This document shows, in pieces, positions 1-7,107 of a stretch of DNA of 15,474 bases. The position numbers and the translations under genes are program-made. The notes below the pieces were generated by a model. That model saw only the letters and a program-made list of their open reading frames with translations, was not told the DNA's origin and made no database searches. Numbering within the stretch: the first letter of the stretch is position 1; each line of letters starts with the position of its first letter. Source of the stretch: an uncultured Blautia sp. (lineage in GTDB: Bacteria; Bacillota; Clostridia; Lachnospirales; Lachnospiraceae); assembly GCA_945872375.1 (NCBI GenBank), contig CAMBYR010000020.1, positions 1 through 15,474 on the forward strand. The letters run 5' to 3'.

Positions 1-50
1 AAGTTTTTTTCAAGTCGTTTTTGTGATCTGTTGTTTTCAACAACTCGTTT

Positions 51-79
51 ACTTTATCATAAACCGTGTCATCTGTCAA
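51..79 (-). promoter_or_regulatory. Strong sigma-A promoter reading out of the window, probably for an rRNA operon
   Basis: On the minus strand, TTGACA (79-74) is separated by exactly 17 bases from TAAAGT (56-51), which carries a TG extension one base upstream (59-58). An A-rich tract resembling an UP element lies just upstream of the -35 box. The expected start is near position 44, at a small hairpin (30-44, GTTGTT/AACAAC). A second A-rich block at the left edge resembles the spacing between tandem rRNA promoters in clostridia. The promoter hexamers are seen directly. The rRNA assignment is inferred from strength and style, because no rRNA sequence is in the window. Confidence 0.6.
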
Positions 80-104
80 CAACTTTTTTAAATTTCTTTT
101 TATA

Positions 105-143
105 ATCTAAAAAGAAAAATCCGCTCCTCTTCGAAGCGGATTT
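105..143 (-). terminator. Rho-independent terminator after the CvpA-family gene
   Basis: A 9-bp stem (AAATCCGCT at 117-125 with AGCGGATTT at 135-143) is followed on the minus strand by a T-rich tract. It lies 40 bases past the stop codon of the CvpA-family gene and just ahead of the outward promoter, so it separates the two transcription units. On the plus strand the tract after the stem is weaker. Confidence 0.85.
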
Positions 144-182
144 CATTTTATCACCTTGCGCTTTTTTCGTCAAGCACTTTTT

Positions 183-890
183 TTATTTTCCATAAAAAAT
201 ATTCATGAATACATCTATGAAAATATCCTTCTCATATAAAAAACTCAAAACACTGTCTTTTTCTACCAGTGCAAGACACTGGCGCCCTACTTCCGTATTA
301 CAGAATATCGTTATAACCAGAAGAGCGATCCACACAAACAGAAGCCCCTTTGCCAGTCCCACCGCACATCCGGCCAGACGATTGATTCCATTCAGCACCG
401 GAAGGCGTGCAATGATATCCAGTGCATATGTGACCATCCTGATCAGCAGCGTAGCAAGAACAAAAGACAGCAGGAAAGATACACCATTTGTCACAGCCAC
501 TGCCAGATAATCCGCCACATATTCTGCAAATGTATTTGCGGTAAGATAACGATATACCTCTATATTATTATTGTTTTCCAGACCGGAAGTCATAAATTCC
601 GGCAGTCCCAGCGCATCGATAAGTTCCGACTGCTCATGACTGCCCGGTGCCGTATTCCCCCCCAGTTTTTCCTGTACGTATTCCTCTGCACCCTCTCTGA
701 CGGTTTCATATAACGGTGTATTTTCTTTCAGGAACTGGTTTACATAGGGATTGATCAGCCACACGACCGCAATCGCCAGTGCAATAAACACCGCAGAAAC
801 GATTTCCTTCACAAAACCTCTGCGGAATCCAAACCATCCGAACAGCAGAATCACACCCAAAACCACCAGCCCAGGTAATGTCCAACTCAT
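183..890 (-). CDS. CvpA-family integral membrane protein
   Basis: The 235-residue protein has four predicted membrane segments, at about residues 6-21, 29-47, 128-153 and 172-197. The hydrophilic region between the second and third pair is about 80 residues. The N-terminal pattern, a short hydrophobic helix followed by GFRRGFVKE, is typical of the CvpA / colicin V production family, whose members lie in the cytoplasmic membrane and have no firmly established biochemical function. The ATG is preceded by GGAGG, and that Shine-Dalgarno sequence overlaps the TAG stop of the DUF5711-like gene upstream, so the two genes are almost certainly co-transcribed and translationally coupled. A terminator follows at 105-143. 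The length is slightly above the usual ~160-200 residues because of the longer central loop. The family call is fairly secure; the role is unknown. Confidence 0.8.
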   Translation of the reverse strand: MSWTLPGLVVLGVILLFGWFGFRRGFVKEIVSAVFIALAIAVVWLINPYVNQFLKENTPLYETVREGAEEYVQEKLGGNTAPGSHEQSELIDALGLPEFMTSGLENNNNIEVYRYLTANTFAEYVADYLAVAVTNGVSFLLSFVLATLLIRMVTYALDIIARLPVLNGINRLAGCAVGLAKGLLFVWIALLVITIFCNTEVGRQCLALVEKDSVLSFLYEKDIFIDVFMNIFYGK

Positions 891-899
891 ATTTTCCTC

Positions 900-2138
900 C
901 TAGACAAATTTGATGACGCTTACTCCGCTGTCCAGAACAAGCACGTATTTATTCCAGCCAATTTTAAAGAGATCATTGACTGTTCCATTGAGCGTACCGC
1001 TGTATTTTTCATTCCCTTTGCCATCGAATACCGTAACCTGAGAACTGTTATACATCATGATATTGCCGCCGCTCATACGTACTGTTGTATATGGAATATT
1101 GAAATCTTCCCGGAATTTCAATTTTCCATCTGCAGAATAGGCTTCCATCGTGTAAAGATATTCTTCTCCGTCATTTTTGAAAACAAGACCTATGGTATTT
1201 TCATCATAAAACGTGCTGACAATTTCCTTATCCACCTGGACTGTTTTCACCTCTTCCGGAATCTGTTTTCCCCGATAGATGGTGAAGCCATCGTCACGAA
1301 TGGCAACAGACGTATTTCCTCCAAGATACTGAACCTGCGGAACTACCACGCCCTCATAGGTATAGCCGCTTACAATGCGGTCATCTTCGTTCTGCCCCAC
1401 ATCACCGAAGTTATAAAATGCCACATAACTGGTGGTTTCACTGCCGTCTACGAACTGGTAAGCAACCATCATGATCACGCCATTCGGAGAAATTGTCACA
1501 TCCAAAGGAAATCCGGGATCATCTATTTTTGTCTGATTTTCGGCAATAAGGCTTCCATCCGATGCATAGAAATTGATCCACGTTGCGTCTCCTCCGTCCA
1601 TAATCACAGCCACAAGACCATTTCCGGAAATTCGCGCCTTGATAATATTATAAGAAGTTGTAATGCTTCCCAGTGATCCGTTCTTGTCATAGATTTCTAT
1701 GGAAGTTCCATCTTTATCCGCGATCACAGCCATAGCATCATTGACATCCGCTACCGGATTCTGCATTTCATAGATATCACTCCAGACCGTTTCCAGCTTT
1801 TTATCGACAAGTGAAGCGCCATCCGGGCTGTAACGGAGAATCTTTCCATCCATCTCCACATACTTCGTGGATACAATGTCCTCCTGTTCACTGATCTCCA
1901 GGATCCGATAATCATTATAAGTTCTCTTTTCGATAAAAAGATACAGGGCCAGTATAACAAGGATCACAATGGATGAGATCGTCAGGATTCGCTGCAGCCG
2001 CTCTCTATTCCGCCGCGAAAGATGCCCCAGATGCACAGATGCCCGGCTGCCCGTGTTCTTTCCCTCCAGTCGTGCTTTTTCGGCAAGCAATTTCCGGCGT
2101 CTCAGCTTTTTTCGTAATTTTCTAAAAAAATCTGCCAT
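900..2138 (-). CDS. DUF5711-like membrane-anchored beta-propeller-like protein
   Basis: The 412-residue protein starts with a strongly basic cytoplasmic tail of about 49 residues rich in Arg and Lys. One membrane segment follows at about 50-69, then a roughly 340-residue extracytoplasmic domain. That domain consists of repeated beta-strand-like blocks (for example around residues 95-110, 145-160 and 205-225, with patterns such as DGSLI and SPNGV) resembling WD40/PQQ-type propeller blades. This architecture matches the uncharacterised DUF5711 family of clostridia; I assign it from memory of that family. There is no catalytic motif. The Shine-Dalgarno sequence before the ATG is weak (AAGG). The gene is the first of an operon with the CvpA-family gene, whose ribosome-binding site overlaps this stop codon. 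Its leader contains the palindromic repeat at 2167-2275. An extracellular sensing or scaffolding role is inference only. Confidence 0.7.
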   Translation of the reverse strand: MADFFRKLRKKLRRRKLLAEKARLEGKNTGSRASVHLGHLSRRNRERLQRILTISSIVILVILALYLFIEKRTYNDYRILEISEQEDIVSTKYVEMDGKILRYSPDGASLVDKKLETVWSDIYEMQNPVADVNDAMAVIADKDGTSIEIYDKNGSLGSITTSYNIIKARISGNGLVAVIMDGGDATWINFYASDGSLIAENQTKIDDPGFPLDVTISPNGVIMMVAYQFVDGSETTSYVAFYNFGDVGQNEDDRIVSGYTYEGVVVPQVQYLGGNTSVAIRDDGFTIYRGKQIPEEVKTVQVDKEIVSTFYDENTIGLVFKNDGEEYLYTMEAYSADGKLKFREDFNIPYTTVRMSGGNIMMYNSSQVTVFDGKGNEKYSGTLNGTVNDLFKIGWNKYVLVLDSGVSVIKFV

Positions 2139-2166
2139 TTTTCAACCTTACCTTATGTATTTTTTT

Positions 2167-2275
2167 CGTAACTGTTCAGTACCTTCACAGTTACGAGCAA
2201 AAATCCATTTAAAATCGCCTGGGGCGATGGGATTTTTGCTTGAAGCGTGTTACTGAGAACACAGTGAACAGCAAC
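2167..2275. repeat. Composite palindromic repeat element in the leader of the DUF5711-like gene
   Basis: About 109 bases hold three nested structures. The first is a hairpin with a 9-bp stem, CGTAACTGT (2167-2175) and ACAGTTACG (2187-2195). The second is an 11-bp stem, AGCAAAAATCC (2196-2206) and GGATTTTTGCT (2230-2240), that encloses a 6-bp stem (ATCGCC 2214-2219, GGCGAT 2223-2228). The third is an imperfect terminal inverted match between 2168-2180 and 2262-2275 (about 10 of 13 positions). No T-tract follows on either strand, so it does not look like a terminator. The 14-base block CGTAACTGTTCAGT recurs in inverted orientation at 12391-12404. It is probably a dispersed, non-coding repeat transcribed as 5' leader RNA. 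Confidence 0.7.
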
Positions 2276-2278
2276 CCT

Positions 2279-2308
2279 ATTATAACACACTTTTCTATGG
2301 TAATACAA
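2279..2308 (-). promoter_or_regulatory. Promoter of the DUF5711-like / CvpA operon
   Basis: On the minus strand, TTGTAT (2308-2303) is followed after 18 bases by TATAAT (2284-2279). The -35 box lies inside the last codons of the LysM gene. Transcription would start near 2272, so the palindromic repeat would form almost the whole 5' leader. Confidence 0.6.
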
Positions 2309-3785
2309 TTATTTGTCCCGGATAAATGATTTCTTCTCTGGTAAGTCCATTCATCCTGCAGATTTCATCTATCACGCCAATGTCTCCATAATGTTCAAGG
2401 CTGATCTGGTAAAGCGTATCTCCGGGGCGAATCACATAGGACTGTCCCATAGTCCCGGAGACAGTTTCTTCGGCAGAAGACGCATCCCCCGAGACCGGCT
2501 GCTCTGTCAGATCCGCAGCAGCTCCATCCTGGATCTCTGTTTGGTTTTGTTCCGGAATATTCTGTGAAACCTCGTTTTCTTCTGACTGCTGCGCCAGTTC
2601 TTCTTTTCTCTTTCCTTTGCGGATATCCGCTTCCTCAGGATATAGCTCTGCCTCTGTATTTTCACCGGATGTCCCTGCCGTCCCGCCGGAGCCGACCGTC
2701 AGGTCTTCCTGTTCCGTCTGCTCCTTTACCTCTGGCGTCACAGACGGTACCGCTGTCGGTTCCGGCACTTCTGTCACGGTTTTTTTCAGCTTCAGTTCAT
2801 CCTGCAGTTTTTTTAAGGTTTCTTCTGCTTCTTCCGGACTGGTCTCCTGTTTCTGCTCCGTTTCCTCCAGACCGTTTTCCTGTGCCTGTTCTGATTTTTC
2901 CGGACGAACCTCCTGTTCTGTTTCATCCAGCACTGCAGACGCCGTCTGAATCTGCTCTTCTGAGCCGTAGCTTTCCTGATATGTCCTGTAAAAATTCACC
3001 CCTGCCGCAAGAACCGCCACAGCCAGACAGGCAGTAGCTGCATAAGAAAATGCCGATGTTCTTTCTGCCGGTTCTTCCGGTTTCTTTTTTCGCTCCGCCC
3101 TTCTTCGCTTTCCTTTTGAACTGATCACCTTTCGAAAAGCCTTCACCGCTTCATCCGGAACCTCTTCTGTCTGCTCTCCGGAAAAATCATGGTTTTTATC
3201 AATCATATACGTCTGCATCTGAGGATTTTTTTCGTAAAACAGATAATACCCCGGCTGCCGTATCAGAAATCCATTTTCGTACCGAAAAAAAGCATCCTCC
3301 CTCTCTGCCGGATCCATAAGCATCAGTACCTTTTCTCCTCCGCCAAAGTATTTCAGATGCGCCTTTTGAAAAACCTCTGTCATTTCCAGCGGAAGTTCCG
3401 GTCTTGCAAAAAACCAGCCCACGATCTCCTGTCCGGAAAAATACAGTTCCTGCTCATCATGAATTTTTTTCCATTCCTCTTCTGACAAGCTGATGTGTTC
3501 CGCTGCCGCCTCCGCCTGTTCCACTGCAAGCGCTCCCCGCACAAAAACATATGTGACACCTGCACGCCATCCGCTGTCACCGGTAAGCACAGCCAGCTTT
3601 CCGCGCCCATTTTCTCCACATTCCTCCGCTCCGGCCAGGCGGATCAGAAACGTATATACGTAATCTTCCACATAAATCCTGTAATTCCCTCCGGAAAGTC
3701 CGATCTGCCGTATATTTCGCGGAAGGGAAAACATCCCCTCATTTTCTTCTTCCTTCTTTTCTTCCTTATAAATAACCTCTATCAT
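2295..3785 (-). CDS. Membrane-anchored LysM protein with a degenerate JAB/MPN-like N-terminal domain
   Basis: The protein is 496 residues from the ATG at 3785. An in-frame TTG six bases upstream is rejected because it sits only three bases from the GGGG ribosome-binding sequence, while the ATG has normal spacing. Residues ~32-195 resemble a JAB1/MPN (JAMM) fold: the block IVGWFFARPELP (~121-132) occupies the place of the canonical VGWxHSHPG motif, followed by KAHLKYF and VLMLMDP. The zinc-binding HxH is missing (FFA instead of HSH), so the domain should be catalytically dead. A basic stretch precedes a membrane helix at ~246-266. A Glu/Gln-rich, presumably disordered spacer runs from ~272 to 440. 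A LysM domain (RPGDTLYQIS, YPGQIIVLP) ends the protein at 448-496. LysM binds peptidoglycan; the topology is N-in, C-out. LysM and helix are certain; the MPN reading is moderate. Confidence 0.8.
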   Translation of the reverse strand: MIEVIYKEEKKEEENEGMFSLPRNIRQIGLSGGNYRIYVEDYVYTFLIRLAGAEECGENGRGKLAVLTGDSGWRAGVTYVFVRGALAVEQAEAAAEHISLSEEEWKKIHDEQELYFSGQEIVGWFFARPELPLEMTEVFQKAHLKYFGGGEKVLMLMDPAEREDAFFRYENGFLIRQPGYYLFYEKNPQMQTYMIDKNHDFSGEQTEEVPDEAVKAFRKVISSKGKRRRAERKKKPEEPAERTSAFSYAATACLAVAVLAAGVNFYRTYQESYGSEEQIQTASAVLDETEQEVRPEKSEQAQENGLEETEQKQETSPEEAEETLKKLQDELKLKKTVTEVPEPTAVPSVTPEVKEQTEQEDLTVGSGGTAGTSGENTEAELYPEEADIRKGKRKEELAQQSEENEVSQNIPEQNQTEIQDGAAADLTEQPVSGDASSAEETVSGTMGQSYVIRPGDTLYQISLEHYGDIGVIDEICRMNGLTREEIIYPGQIIVLP

Positions 3786-3886
3786 GTTCAATCACCCCTT
3801 CGGCTATCAGCATAGCATATGATAAATGCGGATTTTGACGGAACAGAAGAGGCTTTTCCAAGAATTTAGCGACAGATTTTGCATCT

Positions 3887-3916
3887 GCATAAACCGGAAC
3901 GTTTTTGGATATGATG
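3887..3916 (+). promoter_or_regulatory. Possible forespore (sigma-F/G-like) promoter of yyaC
   Basis: GCATA (3887-3891) and GGATATGATG (3907-3916) are 15 bases apart. This partly fits sigma-F type boxes, which are GYATA-like at -35 and GG-rich followed by A/T at -10, though several -10 positions deviate. TATGAT could alternatively be read as a sigma-A -10 box without a good -35. yyaC of Bacillus is expressed during sporulation, which is the main reason to consider it. The call is weak. Confidence 0.3.
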
Positions 3917-3922
3917 AAACAA

Positions 3923-4041
3923 AGCCCCGTTTTCATTGGGGGCTGAAAATGACAGACTAAACGAACATGCCTGCCTGCTCATACAGGTTAGCCCGTCCAA
4001 TATCCATGTGTCTGCGCATGCAGGCATGCTGCATCACATGG
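3923..4041 (+). other. Structured untranslated region upstream of yyaC
   Basis: The gap of about 300 bases between the LysM gene and yyaC (3786-4089) contains no supported gene. It holds a 6-bp GC hairpin (AGCCCC 3923-3928, GGGGCT 3939-3944) and a longer hairpin at 4004-4041. The longer one has a 7-bp outer stem (CCATGTG 4004-4010 with CACATGG 4035-4041). Its inner helix pairs 4013-4021 with 4024-4033 around a bulged T; the outermost inner pairs are firm and the innermost must open to make a loop. A 9-base inverted pair (CATGCCTGC 3966-3974, GCAGGCATG 4020-4028) offers a competing fold. No T-tract follows, so these are not plain terminators. Confidence 0.55.
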
Positions 4042-4089
4042 CTGCTGTCCGGGACTTTTATGGTAAATGACGTTTTGCGAGGACCGCTT

Positions 4090-4644
4090 ATGACTTTTTT
4101 TATTGATACCAGCAAAAAAGATTCCTCAGAAGAAATTTCTTTTCTTCTGAAAAAATGCATTCTCCATCACAAAAAGGCCTGGAACGAACTTGTATTTCTC
4201 TGCATTGGCAGTGACCGGATCACCGGAGACTGCCTGGGGCCTTATATCGGAAACAGCCTAACCCCCTACGCCGGCGGACAGATTCATGTGTACGGAACGC
4301 TGAATCATCCTGTCCATGCCCTGAACCTGACTAAAGTCATTGCCCATATCCAGAACCGCCATCCTTCTGCACTGGTGATCGCTATCGATGCCTGTCTGGG
4401 ACAAAAAAAACACCTGGGTTACGTGACCATCGGAAATGGTTCACTTCACCCAGGTGCCGGAGTACGTAAAGAACTGCCTCCAGTGGGAGATATTTATATT
4501 ACGGGAATTGTGAACATCGGCGGAATGCTGGAACAGTTTACGCTCCAGACCACACGGCTCTCCACTGTGATATCCCTTGGAGACACCATTGCGCAGGGAA
4601 TCGTTCGTCTGATTCCCTCAGAAGGAATTATACAAACGCTTTGA
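4090..4644 (+). CDS. yyaC: YyaC-family spore protein (GPR-like putative protease)
   Basis: The 184-residue protein carries the YyaC/DUF1256 signature blocks GSDRITGDCLGP (40-51), VYGTLNHPVHALNL (67-80), AIDACLG (98-104), PGAGV (121-125) and ITGIVN (137-142). The family is related to the germination protease GPR and is annotated as spore protease; its substrate is not established. The ATG at 4090 is chosen because GAGG lies seven bases upstream and the first residues (MTFFID) align with the start of Bacillus homologues. The open frame continues upstream to 3967, but that part overlaps strong hairpins and lacks family similarity. The gene is alone on the plus strand, and its last 17 bases overlap the end of the convergent transketolase gene. 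Its presence argues for a spore-forming host or ancestor. Confidence 0.88.
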   Translation: MTFFIDTSKKDSSEEISFLLKKCILHHKKAWNELVFLCIGSDRITGDCLGPYIGNSLTPYAGGQIHVYGTLNHPVHALNLTKVIAHIQNRHPSALVIAIDACLGQKKHLGYVTIGNGSLHPGAGVRKELPPVGDIYITGIVNIGGMLEQFTLQTTRLSTVISLGDTIAQGIVRLIPSEGIIQTL

Positions 4645-5566
4645 TCTGTTTGTAAATGCCCTCTGCGTCAAGTCCGTATTTTTCCAGAAGAGCCACAGCC
4701 GGGCCGGATTCGCCAAATACATCATTGACACCGATTCTCTTTACAGGAACCGGACATTTTTCAGCCAGGCATTCGCAGACTGCTCCGCCAAGGCCGCCGA
4801 TGATCGAATGTTCTTCTACAGTAACAACTTTTCCGGTTTCCTTTGCTGCTGCTACGATCAGATCCTCATCCAGAGGTTTAATGGTATGAATATTGATTAC
4901 TTTTGCATCAATTCCATCTGCAGCAAGCTTTTCTGCTGCTTCCAGGGATGCAGCAACACAAAGGCCGTTTGCAACGATCGTCAGATCCTTGCCTTCTCTC
5001 AGAACAATACCTTTGCCAAGCTCGAATTTATAATCCGGTCTGTCGTTGATTACCGGAGCAGCCAGACGACCAAATCTCATGTAAACCGGTCCTTTATGCT
5101 CATAAGCAGCTTCCACAAGCGCTTTTGCTTCAATATCATCAGCCGGGCATGCAACAACCATTCCCGGAATACTTCTCATCAGAGCGAAGTCTTCACAGCA
5201 CTGATGGGTCGCGCCGTCTTCTCCTACGGAGATACCGCCATGAGTTGCGCCGATCTTTACATTCAGCTTCGGATATCCAACAGAGTTGCGTACCTGCTCA
5301 AATGCACGTCCTGCTGCAAACATTGCAAAAGTACTTACAAACGGAACCTTGCCTGTAGTTGCCAGGCCGGCACCGATTCCTACCATATTACATTCTGCGA
5401 TACCACAGTCGATGTGGCGTTCAGGGAACTCTTTTTTGAAAATTCCTGTCTGGGTAGCTGCAGCAAGGTCAGCATCCAGAACAACAACATCTTCATGTTT
5501 TCTGCCCAGTTCTGTAAGGGCATTGCCATAGCTGGCTCTTGTAGCGATTTTCTTTACTTCTGACAT
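4628..5566 (-). CDS. Transketolase, C-terminal subunit
   Basis: The 312-residue protein contains the pyrimidine-binding and C-terminal domains of a split transketolase. The catalytic Glu that activates thiamine diphosphate is visible in CGIAECNMVG (Glu58). The central block (about residues 105-155: GGISVGEDGATHQ, then the DFALMRSIPGMVV region) and the C-terminal region (EEHSIIGGLGGAV, ~252-264) are typical. With the N-terminal subunit it transfers two-carbon units between sugar phosphates in the non-oxidative pentose phosphate pathway, in the cytoplasm. Its ATG (5566) lies 13 bases inside the end of the N-terminal subunit gene, with AGGTG upstream, which indicates translational coupling and one-to-one synthesis. 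The gene ends in a 17-base convergent overlap with yyaC, and I see no clear terminator after it. Confidence 0.93.
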   Translation of the reverse strand: MSEVKKIATRASYGNALTELGRKHEDVVVLDADLAAATQTGIFKKEFPERHIDCGIAECNMVGIGAGLATTGKVPFVSTFAMFAAGRAFEQVRNSVGYPKLNVKIGATHGGISVGEDGATHQCCEDFALMRSIPGMVVACPADDIEAKALVEAAYEHKGPVYMRFGRLAAPVINDRPDYKFELGKGIVLREGKDLTIVANGLCVAASLEAAEKLAADGIDAKVINIHTIKPLDEDLIVAAAKETGKVVTVEEHSIIGGLGGAVCECLAEKCPVPVKRIGVNDVFGESGPAVALLEKYGLDAEGIYKQIKAFV

Positions 5567-6393
5567 AATGCTTCACCTACCTTTTCCAGATCTTCCATTG
5601 CCTGTGCATACTGCTCATCATTCGGAGCTTTTCCATGCCATCCGGCCTGATTTTCCATGAAGGAAACACCTTTTCCTTTTACAGTCTTCATAACGATTGC
5701 CACAGGCATATCTTTTACAGCTCTGGCCTCATCAAAAGCAGCACGAAGCTGATTCATGTCATTACCGTCAGCCACATTGATCACATGGAAATTGAATGCT
5801 TCAAATTTCTTGTCAATGGGGTACGGAGAACATACTTCATCAATCGGTCCATCGATCTGAAGTCCATTGTTGTCAACGATTACCACAAGATTGTCAAGCT
5901 TTCTGAAACCTGCGAACATAGCAGCTTCCCATACCTGGCCTTCCTGGATCTCGCCATCTCCCAGAAGAGTATATACTCTGTAGGAATCACCGCTCAGTTT
6001 TGCAGAGAGCGCCATACCTACTGCTGCAGAAATTCCCTGTCCCAGAGAACCGCTGGACATATCAACGCCCGGAATATGTTTCATATCCGGATGGCCCTGC
6101 AGATAGGAGCCGAGATGACGGAGAGTTTTCAGATCCTCTACCGGGAAATAACCTCTGTTCGCCAGAACAGAATAAAGACCCGGAGCAGTATGTCCTTTAG
6201 AAAGAACGAAACGGTCACGATCCGGTTTCTGAGGATTTTTCGGATCAACATTCATCTCCTCAAAATAGAGATAGGTAAACAGGTCAGCAGCGGATAAAGA
6301 TCCACCCGGATGTCCGGCCTTTGCTGCATGAACTGCAGTTACGATGCCCTTGCGGACTTCGTTTGCAATTTTCTGAAGCTCTAAATTTTCCAT
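5554..6393 (-). CDS. Transketolase, N-terminal (thiamine diphosphate-binding) subunit
   Basis: The 279-residue protein carries the pyrophosphate-binding half of transketolase. Key elements are AGHPGGS (~26-32), SKGHTAPG (~65-72), HPD (101-103) and the thiamine diphosphate motif starting GDGEIQEGQ at 145 and ending with Asn175-Asn176, where Asp146 and Asn176 hold the metal. Splitting of transketolase into two genes is common in clostridia and archaea. The ATG has GGAG ten bases upstream. The gene follows the transaldolase gene by 60 bases with no terminator between them and overlaps the C-terminal subunit gene by 13 bases. It is the middle gene of a tal-tktN-tktC operon for the non-oxidative pentose phosphate pathway. 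Confidence 0.93.
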   Translation of the reverse strand: MENLELQKIANEVRKGIVTAVHAAKAGHPGGSLSAADLFTYLYFEEMNVDPKNPQKPDRDRFVLSKGHTAPGLYSVLANRGYFPVEDLKTLRHLGSYLQGHPDMKHIPGVDMSSGSLGQGISAAVGMALSAKLSGDSYRVYTLLGDGEIQEGQVWEAAMFAGFRKLDNLVVIVDNNGLQIDGPIDEVCSPYPIDKKFEAFNFHVINVADGNDMNQLRAAFDEARAVKDMPVAIVMKTVKGKGVSFMENQAGWHGKAPNDEQYAQAMEDLEKVGEALCQK

Positions 6394-6453
6394 GTCTGTT
6401 TGTCTCCTTTATTGTTTTACAACTTTCCTTTTGACTCAGATTCGTCAAATATA

Positions 6454-7107
6454 TTATTCACCGAATACTGCGATATAGTCTTTCTGGAATTTTTCAATTC
6501 CTGCATCTGTCAGCGGATGATGAAGCATCTGCTCCAGAACCTTGTACGGAACAGTAGCAATATCTGCACCTGCAAGAGCACATTCTGTAACGTGTACAGG
6601 ATGACGAACACTTGCTGCGATAATTTCGGTTTTGATATCTGCAACTGCAAACATTTCAGCGATCTGGCGGATCAACGGAAGTCCGTCTGTAGAGATATCA
6701 TCCAGTCTGCCCAGGAACGGAGATACATATGTAGCACCTGCTCTTGCTGCAAGAAGAGCCTGGTTTGCAGTAAAGATCAGGGTAACGTTTGTTTTGATTC
6801 CTTCTGCTGAAAGAACCTTCACTGCCTTCAGACCTTCTCCGGTCATCGGGATTTTAACAACCATATTCGGATGAATTGCTGCAATCTCACGGCCTTCTGC
6901 GATCATTCCTTCAGCATCAGTCGTAGTTGCTTTTACCTCACCGCTGATCGGTCCGTCAACGATTGTTGTGATCTCGCGGATAACTTCGTTAAAATCTCTT
7001 CCTTCTTTTGCGATCAGGGACGGGTTGGTGGTAACACCACAGATAATTCCCATGTCATTTGCTGCTTTGATGTCTTCCACCTTGGCTGTGTCGATAAAAA
7101 ATTTCAT
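6454..7107 (-). CDS. tal: Transaldolase, short fructose-6-phosphate aldolase-like type
   Basis: The 217-residue protein is of the short transaldolase / FSA type (about 215-220 residues; classical transaldolases exceed 300). MKFFIDTA at the start, GVTTNPSLIAKEG (24-36), the Schiff-base Lys85 in MVVKIPMT, TLIFTANQALLAARAGA and SPFLGRLDD are all present. These enzymes move three-carbon dihydroxyacetone units (transaldolase) or cleave fructose 6-phosphate (FSA); sequence alone does not separate the two. Its place in front of the two transketolase genes favours transaldolase. The ribosome-binding site GGAGG precedes the ATG at normal spacing. The gene is first in its operon and is driven by the promoter at 7195-7222. 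Confidence 0.93.
   Translation of the reverse strand: MKFFIDTAKVEDIKAANDMGIICGVTTNPSLIAKEGRDFNEVIREITTIVDGPISGEVKATTTDAEGMIAEGREIAAIHPNMVVKIPMTGEGLKAVKVLSAEGIKTNVTLIFTANQALLAARAGATYVSPFLGRLDDISTDGLPLIRQIAEMFAVADIKTEIIAASVRHPVHVTECALAGADIATVPYKVLEQMLHHPLTDAGIEKFQKDYIAVFGE

Noticed and set aside
2564..3037. Plus-strand 157-codon open frame across the LysM gene
   Set aside because: It is Ser/Pro/Leu-rich and mirrors the Glu/Gln-rich linker on the opposite strand; a compositional shadow.
3967..4089. N-terminal extension of yyaC
   Set aside because: The extra 41 residues have no family similarity, cross strong hairpins, and the ATG at 4090 has a good ribosome-binding site.
3957..4160. Small minus-strand open frame of 67 codons opposite the yyaC leader
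   Set aside because: It overlaps the start of yyaC and the hairpins, has no ribosome-binding site that I can support, and resembles no family I know.
4808..5563. 251-codon plus-strand open frame opposite transketolase
   Set aside because: It is Cys/Ser/Phe-rich and antisense to a certain gene; no recognisable motif or ribosome-binding site.
6431..6448. TTGAC/GTCAA hairpin between tal and transketolase as a terminator
   Set aside because: The stem is only 5 bp and no T-tract follows on the minus strand; the genes most likely form one operon.
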